NCBI GenBank assembly: GCA_001574975.1
Contig: KQ965739.1
Location: forward strand, 64,761 to 128,760
DNA from: Gonapodya prolifera JEL478
Taxonomy: Eukaryota > Monoblepharomycota > Monoblepharidomycetes > Monoblepharidales > Gonapodyaceae
DNA: 64,000 nt
Direction: 5' to 3'
Shown: positions 1-10,268 of the stretch, in pieces
How the letters are laid out: each line of letters starts with the position of its first letter
Numbering within the stretch: position 1 is the stretch's first letter
Program-made: the position numbers and the translations under genes
The notes under the pieces: model-generated
The model's database searches: none
The model's input: the letters and a program-made list of their open reading frames with translations, nothing else
What the model was told of the DNA's origin: nothing

Positions 1-791
1 ACGATAACGTCCTTGGTCACGATCTTCTGCCCGTTCTTGGTGACTCGTTGCTCGTCGGAGAGCTGTGCCACTTGATGTACGAGATGCTGCTCAAGAGCCT
101 CCACGAACCGCCTGTCGGGGACCAGCGTTGCAAGCCGCAGCACCTCGTCCGTGACGTCCGCGCCCCCTTCCAGCAGTGCACGCACGACGCCGATGCTTGG
201 GTGCACCCGAATGAGCTTGGAGCAGTCGTCGGGCGTTTTGGGGTTATCGATGACCACGACCGCGCCAGGGAAGTTGACCCGGATGGAGCCCTTGTCGGCC
301 TGTTCTTGCAGACTCGGTTCTCGCCTGATGAACCGCATCACCGTCGTGCCCACGCTGTCCATGCGGTTGGTCACGTCTGCGCCCCGGCCCAGCGCAAGTG
401 CCAGGGCGCACGAAAACTCGTACCGGACGGGCCACCTGCGAGTGCCCAACTCGGGCTGTGTCCACGCATACCCGCCCTTTTTGTACCCCGCGATGGCCCA
501 CTCCTCGCGCTCGTTCGGGTTCGCTCCGCCCCTCAGCAGCTCCCGCACGATGTCTTCGCGTCCGGAGATGATTGCGACGGTGAGCGCCGTCTCGCAGTTT
601 TTTGCGTCCTCAACGGTGCTCTCACCGCCCTCTCCTGTGCAGCGCAAGACGACCCGCTTCCACGCCCTGGCTGGCCGCGCCCCGTCCTCGAGCAGCGCGA
701 GCACCCGTTCCGCGTCGCCACACTCTGCGGCGGCCACCAAATCGCGGTCGCTTTCCTGCGGCGACGGCGAGCGGCTTGCGGATGCGCCCAT
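1..791 (-). CDS. Ankyrin-repeat protein, 3' end missing
   Basis: An open frame of 263 codons runs from an ATG at 791 off the left edge with no stop. Ankyrin-type helices are visible: an early repeat around residues 20-35 (DLVAAAECGDAERVLALLED), a typical ETALTVAIISGREDIVRELL repeat near residue 65, and a later VVRALLEGGADVT repeat. The N-terminus MGASAS fits the N-myristoylation pattern (Gly2, Ser6), so membrane anchoring is possible. Between the repeats lies a basic, Trp-containing insert that I do not recognise. Ankyrin repeats bind other proteins, so the partner cannot be told from this fragment. No intron is needed within the visible part. The function is unassigned; the family call is fairly safe. 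Confidence 0.7.
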   Translation of the reverse strand, partial: MGASASRSPSPQESDRDLVAAAECGDAERVLALLEDGARPARAWKRVVLRCTGEGGESTVEDAKNCETALTVAIISGREDIVRELLRGGANPNEREEWAIAGYKKGGYAWTQPELGTRRWPVRYEFSCALALALGRGADVTNRMDSVGTTVMRFIRREPSLQEQADKGSIRVNFPGAVVVIDNPKTPDDCSKLIRVHPSIGVVRALLEGGADVTDEVLRLATLVPDRRFVEALEQHLVHQVAQLSDEQRVTKNGQKIVTKDVI

Positions 792-3148
792 GGCGTGTGC
801 GGTGCGAGGGGCGGCGTGTCGTGGGCACGACTCTGGCGCGTCCAAAAGTGCTGCTTGTTGGGGTTCAGCTGCGCCGCAGCCAGGCCTTAAAGGGAACTGT
901 TTCGTCGAAAATTTGTATTCCCCGCGTCACGCCACGCCACGTTTCCCCCGCACGCCACACCTTGGTTCTGATCAGTGCTCTCGCGTAATATTCCGTGGGT
1001 GGTGGGATGCAAATCGGGTTGTGTTCGGCCATCGGTCGATGCGCTTGCCGTTATTATTTGGAACAGTTCCTATTGCGGACGCATCCACGGCATCGGGAAT
1101 TACATATTTCGGAACGCTGTACTATTTTGTTTTGCTGTTTGGGTACTTTGCTGTCGGCCAAAAATATGTACTTGAAGCCTTCGAATGGTGGATGATCTGG
1201 GAGGCAACTAGATTCGCCGCAACTCCAAAAACCATTAACCAGCCACGTTGCCACTCGCTGATTTGTCTCGTGGTCGCGACGTGCAGCATTCTGTGGTTCT
1301 TCTTCCCACAGGGAGAGGACAAGGGGTTGCTTTTTTGCTTTGGAAACGCCACCCAGCCACACCATGTGGCGTTGCCTGCCTTCAGCGAAGCCCCGACGAT
1401 CGACAGAGGCGACTACATATTTGTATATTCAACGACGGAGTCGTGAGGTCGAGGCCTTGGCGTTGAGCGCCGACCGAAGAGGTGGCCGAAGAGGTGTCCG
1501 CCCAATCTCCACAGGTATGATTGCATATCACGAAAACCGTGGAGTGAGCTCATGGGGCAATATTGTACGACTTAGTGGGAGTTAGGAGAGTACAAGGGAA
1601 GAAGATGACGTCTCTGTCCGAAACCACGACTGGTTCGCTTTCACGCGGATCATATCGTTTTCAGCCAGCGGTTCCCTGTCCACTTCGACTCAAAATTTCA
1701 GTTAAACTTTCCCTAAATCGGGGCACGAACCCAACCGCACCAGTCGCAGTGGGACGGAGCAGGAAGGCTGCTAATGTGCGGACGAGGGCGGCAGCTTTCG
1801 ATTCACCAGATGAACAATGTTTGCCCTCCAAGCGGAAGTGGCGACGTGCTTTGTGGGAGTAGAACGGGCGAAGGAGCCTGAGTTGCCAGTTGCTACAGGA
1901 AACGCACAGGCTGCAACCACAATCAGCACCAACAATATTTTCGCTCCAATCAAACCATACCTCCACCGCAACACTCGACGCCGGCACGTCAACCTCGACC
2001 ACCACCACCACCGCGCGCCCACCTTTCTTGCATCTTGCACCTCCTGTCCAGCCCCTCCATTTCCCACGTCATACTCAACCCGCACAGGATTCAAGCCACG
2101 TGTGCGACGTCCGCGTAGGTATCGCCGCTGACCCCGAGAGGATTAAGCGAGGAGGGCTGACAGAGGTGTCCACTGGATACAAACACATATTTACAGACGG
2201 ATTCACGAGGGCCGGCAGGGTCCGACTTCCAAGGTCTAAGCACGGAGCGTTGACCGCGAGCTGGCATTCACCGGCGGCCAGTGATCAGACGAGGAGCAAG
2301 TCTACAAGTCCTGTGCTTGAACTCAACCAGCAGATTGAACACAAAAGTGAAATATGACGGGGACGATTTGAGAGGAGGAGCGCAGGTGCCAGATGGACGT
2401 GAAGCAAAACATCTGGAACCGTGTCAAGAACTGTGGTGTAAGGTCATCCTCTGCGTCTTCCCAATAATTTGTCATGACGCGTATGTAAATTGTGTGCAGC
2501 CAAAGGAAACGCCCCTGGAGAATAGCTTTAGCGATGTGACGAACGCTTGCAATTGGAATTTTCTCAATGTCACCCAAGCCAAGTTTCTCCAAGCTATAAT
2601 GCGGCTCCTGGTCATCAAAATGGTCCGAAATTGTTGCCGCAGATGGGATGAGTTCAGGATAACTGGGATTATACGTCCACACTTCAAGATCCAAATGCTG
2701 AACATTTCGAAAGCAGAATCTCGTTTCTAGAGGCCCATTTCTAAACCTGACATGCCTCGCTCAAAGGGACTTCACTGTGTGGATCTAGAGAGCACCATTT
2801 GTGTGAAAAGACGCAGATTCACATCATTTCAAGTCAAGCTCACTGCTGAAGCCAGTACCGTGTTATAAAACTTACGTCGTCCAGCAACCACAATAAGAAC
2901 AATTTCGGCGTTTGCACACCAAATTTTGGACTGAACCCAACAGTTCTACATCCAGTGCGTTCATATTAGGTGACATGGACACTGTCAGACCGAAGGTGAA
3001 ATCCCATATTCTTCTGTATAATCCATCTATTCTTCTCTCAGTCGTATTTACAAACGCACATGCAAAGCCTCCACAATCGTCAACTAAAAATCTACAACCG
3101 CAGCGCAAAACCAATCTACCAATCTTAACGCCCTCCCAAAACACGAAT
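792..3148. other. Gene-poor intergenic stretch
   Basis: About 2.4 kb with no supportable gene. Open frames here (for example 1890-2357 on the plus strand) are low-complexity Thr/Pro/His readings without splice or domain support. A short GCCAC-rich stretch lies near 927-942. The last 150 bases or so belong to the duplicated SnoaL unit. Confidence 0.5.
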
Positions 3149-4297
3149 CTAATATGCGAACTGCAACGAAAACTCCTCGGGGTCAAACATGGAAAGCCCG
3201 CTGGCCGTCCTGTTGGCCGGCACCTCGGTCTGTGCAATATCCCAGTGCTCGTAGAACCTGCCATCGCGGAACCGGAACGTGTCCACAACGACGCTGTCGC
3301 CGACCCGGGCGTGAGTGAAGACAATGTCGCACTTGACGAGCGAGAAGCCCCCTTGCCAGTTGGGAGTGGCAGCGGCCGCCGTCGTCGCGTTGGCAGATGC
3401 ACTGGCGTTGGCGTTCGCTACGATAAAACCCCGGAGTGCGGCACTGCCAGACGCAACGCCGGGGTTGTGTTGCAAGTACACGGGATCCCTGTAAACGGCA
3501 ATCATTGTTAGACAAAGCCGTCGAAACAATGGTCCTGGCTCGCAGAAAGAACCCACCAAAACTTGTCAAACACCGCCGAATCGAACTGATTAAAGATCTT
3601 ATTCAAGCCCCACGGGGCAAGCAGCATATTCCTCGTTTCTGTCTCCTCGTCATAGCACGACGACAAGTTATAGCTGTGGTGCTCCGCGGGGTCGAACATG
3701 GGGAGACCGCTGACGGTCTGGTTGGTGGGCACCTCATCCTGAATCACGTCCCAGTGTTCCATGATCTTGCCCTTCTCCACGCGGAAGATATCGACCACAA
3801 GAGACACGTTGCCCCGCTCGGGAGTGAGACGGGACCGGATTGCAACGACGGGGCCGGAGGAGACCACGAAGCCGGTCTCGTAGGTGAAGTTGCCCAGGAA
3901 CGCCGTAAGGCTTTTCAGTGCGGCGGTGCCGTTGGCAACAAGACTGTAGAGAGCCCGTCTCGGTAGGTGAACTGGCATGCGATCGCAAGGCTGGGGGGCG
4001 CGCCCAACCGCAACTCACGGATTGTGCTGAATATAATTCGGCGACCAGTACTTATCGACCGCATCCGACTGTTTGAGGACAAACAGCTCCGTCACCGCGT
4101 TCAACACAAACGCCTCGGTCTCTGACAACCACACGTTGCCGTACTTGTGCGCCTCGGTGTGCACGGCGAGCAAGGTGATGTTGAGCCCGATGAGGGCGAG
4201 TGATGAGAAGAGAATGTCACTGTTGGCGTCGTTGGGGGTGAGTGAGAGAGAGAATGGCGCTGAGACGCTTTGGAGGAGTTTGGAAGACGTACCGCAT
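3149..4297 (-). CDS. Secreted two-domain SnoaL-like protein (copy A)
   Basis: Four exons (4297-4293, 4219-4019, 3943-3557, 3488-3149) give 310 residues with all phases closing. The first exon holds only five coding bases (ATGCG). An N-terminal signal peptide (MRDILFSSLALIGLNIT...) is followed by two tandem NTF2-fold SnoaL-like domains, at roughly residues 35-180 and 190-310. Each starts with a Y/F-W-x-P-x-Y-x-Q-H-N-P motif and has the hallmark core (VDIFRVEKGKIMEHWDVIQ in domain 1, DTFRFRDGRFYEHWDIAQ in domain 2). This matches the family called SnoaL-like aldol-condensation-catalysing enzyme; the substrate is unknown. Asn-rich and Ala-rich stretches in domain 2 offer N-glycosylation sites, in keeping with secretion. 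A decayed tandem copy lies just upstream. Confidence 0.8.
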
Positions 4298-4358
4298 TGG
4301 AATCCTACGGGAAGGCTTCGTCGATGGGACGATCGCCATATGTGATTTCTCTCCTTGC

Positions 4359-4367
4359 TTTATATAG
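4359..4367 (-). promoter_or_regulatory. TATA box of SnoaL copy A
   Basis: CTATATAAA on the minus strand, about 60 bases upstream of the ATG. The same position in copy B (6127-6133) holds TATAAAT, and further upstream both copies share a CTCGTAATACAAAA block (about 4410 and 6164), so the promoter was copied along with the gene. Confidence 0.55.
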
Positions 4368-4973
4368 CGTCCAAGGTCTCCTCACGGCCCGCTCAGGTTT
4401 CGTTTCTCTCGTAATACAAAACTGAACGCAAGGTTCTGGGGACAGGGTCACCTGAGTCCCTTGAAGAGATCCTACAATCCAAGATCCATATCCCGCGTCT
4501 GCTGTCGCCTCGATGCTGGATCACAGGGAGACGGAATCGTCTGGAATATTCTTGTTGCGGGAGTTCGGTTGGTTCACTGCAGCGATATCGCACGAGCAGC
4601 GTGAAATTCACCAGAGCTGGCCGTACCTGAGGGATCCTTGTGACTTGGTCTCTAAGTGGATGAGGTAATTGCAGGTGATGCTGCAGGCAAATTGAAAAAC
4701 GCGTGCGTCGTAGTCCTTGTACTGGAGCGTGGGGCTAACGTTAGGAGTCCGACTTTTGAAGTGAGGAACACGAGTGGCAGGCAGGAGTTGAAGTTCCGAT
4801 CATGTTTCATGCAATGTGCGTACTATTGCGTACTATCCCATATGTTCTGCGTAATCATCTATTCTCTTCCGGTAGTATTTACAAACGTATATGCAAAAGC
4901 CCCAACCACTACAATGCGAAACCAATCTTCCAATCACCCCCCGCGACTCCCACCAAAAACAATGTTATACAAT

Positions 4974-6057
4974 CTAATACGCAAACTGCAACGAAAACTC
5001 CTCCTCGTCAAACATGGGAAGCCCGCTGGTGGTCCTGTTGGCTGGAACCTCGATCTGTGCAACATCCCAGTGCTCGTAGAACCTGCCATCTGGGACCCGG
5101 AACGTGTCCACGACAACACCACCCCGCTCCTAGAATGCGTGATTACAATGTCGCACTTGAACAGCGAGAAACCCGTTATGTAGTTGGCAGTGCCTGCGCC
5201 AGCAGCGGCCGTCAAGTTGGCAGCGGCAGTGGCGTTGGCGTTCGCTTTTATGGAGGGCCGGAGTGAGGCTGGGCCGGATGCAATCCCGGGGTCGTGTCGC
5301 AAGTACACGGGATCCCTGCAAATGATCGATCATTATCAAACAAATCCGTCCAAGTAACGAGTGGTTCCGGCTCGCAGAAAGAAACCACCAAAACTTGTCA
5401 AACACCGCCAAATCGAACTGATTAAAGAACTTGTTCAAGCCCCACGGGGCAAGCAGCATACTCCTTGTTTCTGTCTGCTCGTCATAGCACGCTGAAAGTC
5501 TATAATTGTGGTGCTCCGCGGGGTCGAACGTGGGGAAACCGCTGACGGTCTGGTTGCTGGGCACCTCGTTCTGAATCACGTCCCAGTGCTCCACGATCTT
5601 TCCCTTCTCCAAGCGGAAGATGTCACCCACGACAGACATTTTTACCCGCTCACGGGCGAGACGGGAGCGGATTGCAAGGGTGGGGCCAGAGGATACGATG
5701 AAGCCGGTCTTGTATGTGAAGTTGCCCAGAAACGCAGTGAGCTTTTTCAGAGCATCGCTGCCGTTAGCAACGAGACTGTGGAGAGCTGTCTATGTCAGCA
5801 AACTGGCATTCGAGGATGCCGCCTCCCAGCAACTCACGGATTATTCTGAATATAATTGGGCGACCACAAACAACTCCATCACTGCGTTCAACACAAACGC
5901 CTCGGTCTCCGATAGCCGCACGTTGCCGTACTTGTGTGCCTCGGTGTGCGCGGCGAGCGATGAGAGGAGGATGAAACAATAATAATTGCCGCGAGTGAGT
6001 GAGTGAACGCTGCCAAGAAGCGCGTGTTGGGGAGNATGCTCGAATGACGTACCGCAT
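4974..6057 (-). pseudogene. Secreted two-domain SnoaL-like protein (copy B), probably broken
   Basis: Tandem paralogue of copy A with the same exon plan: start exon ATGCG, signal peptide exon, SnoaL domain 1 (EKGKIVEHWDVIQ) and SnoaL domain 2 (DPVYLRHDPG). Two differences break the frame as sequenced. About 32 bases are missing around 5863, removing the end of the first helix before the Y-W-S-P motif. One base is missing around 5120, after the residues KCDIVITH in domain 2. An N at 6035 shows that base quality here is not perfect, so read error cannot be excluded for the single base. The rest of the coding sequence is still very close to copy A, so decay, if real, is recent. Confidence 0.7.
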
Positions 6058-6126
6058 TGGGAGTCAGTCGAAAGGTGTTTCGCCAATGAGACGATTGGTA
6101 CCGAATCTTTGTGCTTTCCCACCCGC

Positions 6127-6133
6127 ATTTATA
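6127..6133 (-). promoter_or_regulatory. TATA box of SnoaL copy B
   Basis: TATAAAT on the minus strand, at the place matching the copy A TATA box. Confidence 0.5.
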
Positions 6134-6490
6134 GCGTCGACGGTCCCCTCAGGTTTTGTTTTCTCGTAATACAAAATTCTTACTGGGGACAGGATTGCGC
6201 CGTCCCTTCACGAAGGGGTGAAAGGATCCTAACTTGAAATGGCGATATGCGCCCCATATCCCGCGTCTGTCGTCGTGTCAATTCTGGATCACGGCGGAGC
6301 GGAATTGTGTGGAGTATTCTCGTTGCAGGAGTTGTAGTGATTCGTTTCAGCGAGTTCGAACGAACAAAGGGAAGTTCGCCATATTACCTTAGGGCTCCAC
6401 GTATCGATATGGATAAGGTGATTCCAGGCGATGCTGCCATGAGTCATAATGCGTGCAGCGTCGTCCTCGTGCGGGGAGAGGAAGGGGGTG

Positions 6491-7542
6491 GGGGGGGCCG
6501 GGCGGATGGTAATAACCGAGCATTAGGGTTACCTTTCGTAAAAACGAAGCTGCAATGTTGCCAAGGCCACAATTTTTATTACGAAACTTACCCCTACCTG
6601 TACGTGATCGTCCAAGCATCAGCACAACGACCACTGAAGGATGGAAGCACAGCTCCGAACCTGACCACGAGTTGCCTCCATCCCCCTCAATCGACGTATC
6701 CGCGCCTTACGCACTTCTCATCGGAGTTCCAGAAGATCGGACGTGGCTCCCACGAATCACCAAGAACCTCCTGGAAGTTCTTTTCCCCCAATTTGATGTT
6801 CGCGAACTGCAAAGTCCTCCTACTGGCATATTTTTTCTTCCACATTTGTCTGAGTGACGGTTTGGTTGTGTCCATGTCGTGATTTACTTGTTGATTGTAA
6901 TACCCACATGACCTACCGATGCTGTCTTCGGTGCCGCCTTTACGCTTCGACAAGGGCAGCGATCAAATCATTTGCTTGTTGATATATGTGCAATGCAATG
7001 TGTTGAAGAGTGGGGCGATGTACTCATAATTATGCCTTTGACAAGCTCGAGCTGTCGAGGTCATAGTGTGACGATTCGCTGTTGTAATTCTCACGATGTA
7101 GGATTGGATTTTGCCTTTGCTAATAAAATTCGGTGACGGAGCGGAAAGTAGTGACAGTCTCCGTAGTACATGCGACTCTTGTAGTTCTTGCGATACTACA
7201 CAGAAAGTTGAGCGCTCTACACCTCAAGAAGCCAATTAAAACTTCCAGTGGGCGCAGTGCCTACCGTAAAGCTGCCACTTGAAGACAATCTGCCTCTATT
7301 TTGTTCTACAAACGGGCATGTAACAATCGAAAGTGTCGAACAAATAATCGTGTCACGTCCCAAAACACGACAATCGCGGAACCCCCTTGTTGTTCCTGAA
7401 TCGGGGGTCCCTGATTAAAAAAGAAAGACCTACAGCTCGCCGAATCAGCTCTCTGTTTCGCTTGGTGGGGTGTATTGTTCCTGAGGCGCGTTTCCATCCG
7501 TCGCTCAGTCCTTTCCCGCAGCATCCACAGTCCTGACCCCCG
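6491..7542. other. Intergenic region upstream of DCTN2
   Basis: About 1 kb with no supported gene. A minus-strand frame at 6687-6953 has a basic segment but no recognisable domain or splice support. It starts with a G-rich run (about 6486-6500). Confidence 0.4.
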
Positions 7543-9171
7543 ATGTCGACGGCGCTTCCGTCCGCGGCACGCTCCAAGTATCTCTCCCTTCTTACGCCGG
7601 CCGATGTGGACGGCACTGGTCCAGATGTGTACGAAACACCGGACGAGGTGCCAAACTCTCGCTCCAAGGGTGGATCTGGGACGAAATCGTCGGACAATTC
7701 CATGCGCAGAGTTGATCTGTACTCGGGGAGCGTGACGGAGATCGAGGAGTACGCCGGGGAGTCGGACGAGGACGATTACGACGAGAGCCAGGACAACCAG
7801 CCGTCGATTTCGCGCGCGAGGCTGGATATGGGGCGCGCTTCGCAACGATTTGTGGGAGCACAGAAGCGAGGTGGCGTGGTGGACTCGTCTGGCCTTGCGT
7901 TTGTGAGCGGAGTGAGAGCTACCAAGGGCAAACGATGGATCCTCCAGGACAATGAGGCCGGCAGCCTGGAAGAGGACGTCGAAACGCCCACAGAGAGACT
8001 TGCACGGCTTAAATCGGAGCTTTTTGAGCTTCAGGAACATCTTTCGGCGAAAGGGGACTCCCGCGGAGTGTCTGGAAAGGGCTCCGATGCTGATGGAAAA
8101 TCCAAAGGGGCATCGTACGCATCACTCCTCTCCCACGTCTCTTCGTTGCAAAGTAAGCTCGATGAAGTAGGCGGACTTGTTGGCGTGGCACCAGCGACAT
8201 CCACCGCGCTGCGTGAGAACAGGGATCAGCGATTGCAGCAGGAGCTCGTGGGGCGCATAAAAGCCTTCAAAGCCGTGCCCTCGGACCTCGCCACCTTGCC
8301 ATCCAATCAGGCCCTTGCTGTTATTGCTCCACCCTCCGCTTCTCAGCAACAGTCCGGCTCCGTCACGTACGAACTCCACTACACGCCCGCAACCTCTCGC
8401 CTCGCACACCTGACCCGTCTCGCTCAGCTCGAATCTCGGCTCTCGTCTCTCGAAAAACTGGTCGGCGCGTCGGACCTCTTGCTTCGCGAGGTTCCCGACG
8501 CGGGCTTGAGCGGCGCAGTGCCTGGAGCGACGGGGCATCCAACAGTGCTGTCTACACTGTCCCACCTCGACGAGCTACTCACCCTGGTGACGTCCAAACC
8601 TGCTATGGATGCCCTAATACCTCGCGTGCGCCGGATCGTCGCCGAGTTGGAACGCGCGGCCGAGCTTTCCGCCAAGGGGGGTGCAGCCGGCGCGGGTTCC
8701 CCAGCACACGCTCGCGCCGGATCCGCGTCGACACAGTCTTCCCCAACGCGGCTGCCGTCCGGGAGTCCCTCATTGCTCCCAGGTGGCGGAGCATCGGCCA
8801 ATCGCGACGGGGCTGGACACACGGACGACGACCAACTCGCGGACCCCAACGTGGCCGCCAAAGTGTCCCACCTCCACTCCCTCCTGGCTCCCATCTCGCC
8901 CATCGTCCCGGCACTTCCCCACATCGTGGCGCGTCTACGGGCTCTCCGGGGCCTTCACAGCGAGCAAGCCCGGCTCGCCGCGTCCGTGGCGACGCTGGCA
9001 GAGTCGCAAAAGGACGTGGACGGGGAGGTGCGGAGGCTTGCCGAAGTGCTGGAGAAGGTGGAGAGGGGGCTGAAGGACACGGAGGACCGGGTCAAGGGGA
9101 ATGTGGACGAAGTGGCCAAGAGGTGGGATGACGTGTTGAAGAGGTGGGAGAAGCTGAAAGTGGGGAAGTAG
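7543..9171 (+). CDS. DCTN2: Dynactin subunit 2 (dynamitin, p50)
   Basis: A single open frame of 542 residues. The N-terminus carries the dynamitin signature, a short hydrophobic start followed by DGTGPDVYETPDEVP and an acidic stretch (EEYAGESDEDDYDESQD). The rest is mostly heptad-rich helix, with coiled coils around residues 145-185, 285-315 and 460-540, and a low-complexity Ser/Gly/Ala linker near 375-420. This is the order of the dynamitin family. Dynamitin forms the shoulder of the dynactin complex and links dynein to cargo along microtubules. The length is somewhat longer than the roughly 400 residues of animal p50, mainly because of the linker. It is one of the few intronless genes in the window. 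Confidence 0.9.
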   Translation: MSTALPSAARSKYLSLLTPADVDGTGPDVYETPDEVPNSRSKGGSGTKSSDNSMRRVDLYSGSVTEIEEYAGESDEDDYDESQDNQPSISRARLDMGRASQRFVGAQKRGGVVDSSGLAFVSGVRATKGKRWILQDNEAGSLEEDVETPTERLARLKSELFELQEHLSAKGDSRGVSGKGSDADGKSKGASYASLLSHVSSLQSKLDEVGGLVGVAPATSTALRENRDQRLQQELVGRIKAFKAVPSDLATLPSNQALAVIAPPSASQQQSGSVTYELHYTPATSRLAHLTRLAQLESRLSSLEKLVGASDLLLREVPDAGLSGAVPGATGHPTVLSTLSHLDELLTLVTSKPAMDALIPRVRRIVAELERAAELSAKGGAAGAGSPAHARAGSASTQSSPTRLPSGSPSLLPGGGASANRDGAGHTDDDQLADPNVAAKVSHLHSLLAPISPIVPALPHIVARLRALRGLHSEQARLAASVATLAESQKDVDGEVRRLAEVLEKVERGLKDTEDRVKGNVDEVAKRWDDVLKRWEKLKVGK

Positions 9172-9875
9172 AAGTAGAAGTAGGACTTGAGTGCAGTTGT
9201 GGTTGACCATGGGGTCACGGACTCGTTGCCGGGTGTCGGGCTCAATTTCTCGTAGATAGAGCGCCAAGTTTGGTTCTGTGGCTGAGAAACGTCAGCGAGT
9301 ACTTCGTAATGCACACTGATATATGTACTCCTGTACACCTGTGCGATGCTTGCGTATCACTCATTTACGAGGGTTGAGCCTACCGTCACCCTGGCGTTCC
9401 GGGCCGATTGTACCAGGAGCGATTCGTGTGAGCCATGTCCCCACCACGACACAACCGCCGACATTCGTGAGAACCCTCCTTGTGTATTGTACGCAAATGC
9501 CCACATCTAAAAGTACTACCGTGAGCTCCAAAAACTAAACTGCCATGGCTCCAGAAAGACTCCAAGTGTCAGTGTCAAACTTGCAGTGGCTCGTGGCTCC
9601 GTCCAGAAAGGAATCCAAGTGTCGGAAGTAACGATGTAGGTGTCGAAATGAAAAACAAACAGCCGGATGGTCCATGGTGGCTGTGACGTGACAGAGACGA
9701 TGCATCCTCCCAACATGCAGTCGCCACATGAGCTGCGTGCATCCAAGCCTCCATGGAGAACACGCAGGGTCGCAGATTCCAACCAAACCCACGACCAAGA
9801 TTTCACACAGAACCCAACAGAAACAGAACCCTCCCTACCCTTCCCTTCCCTACCCCAAGTCCCTCGCAAGCCCGA
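9172..9875. other. Intergenic region between two convergent genes
   Basis: About 700 bases between the 3' ends of DCTN2 and the SH3 membrane protein. No gene or structured element seen. Confidence 0.4.
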
Positions 9876-10212
9876 TCACGCCTGCCGCTTACGCCTCCCC
9901 ACATAGGCCTCCGGGAACACGCCCTCCTCACCCGTACTCAGATCCACCCCGCGTGCCCACCCGTCGCCGTACCGCTCCAGCACCTGGACTTTGGAGCCGG
10001 CGACCAGGCGGAGGTCGCCTTGGAATTGGGGCTGGGAGGGGGCGGAGGGGCGGGGTGGGTGGGGTGTGGGGGCGGGNNNNNNNNNNNNNNNNNNGGGGGC
10101 TGTTGGTTAGACACCGGGGTGCAAAACGAAAACGGAAACGGCACACCGCACACCCCAGCACCATCCCGATGCACATGCACGCGCACGCCGACGACCACGC
10201 CCACGCCCACGC

Positions 10213-10268
<56 letters not shown>

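Larger units (their letters stand above)
2995..6490. repeat. Tandem segmental duplication carrying the SnoaL genes
   Basis: Two units of about 1.7 kb, roughly 2995-4740 and 4835-6490, align through the 3' flank (shared GTATTTACAAACG), the whole gene, the TATA region, and about 400 bases further upstream (shared CCATATCCCGCGTCTG, then a GATGAGGTAATTGCAGG-like block). Copies differ by scattered substitutions and small gaps. Confidence 0.8.

Noticed and set aside
1661-2094. Minus-strand frame with a membrane-like stretch (GAKILLVLIVVAACAF)
   Set aside because: Sits in a low-complexity region with no splice pattern or homology; the hydrophobic run mirrors a simple plus-strand sequence.
1890-2357. 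Thr/His-rich plus-strand open frame
   Set aside because: Low-complexity composition, no domain, no supported start.
10199-10268. CRISPR-like array
   Set aside because: Units are six bases without spacers, a simple microsatellite in a eukaryotic intron.
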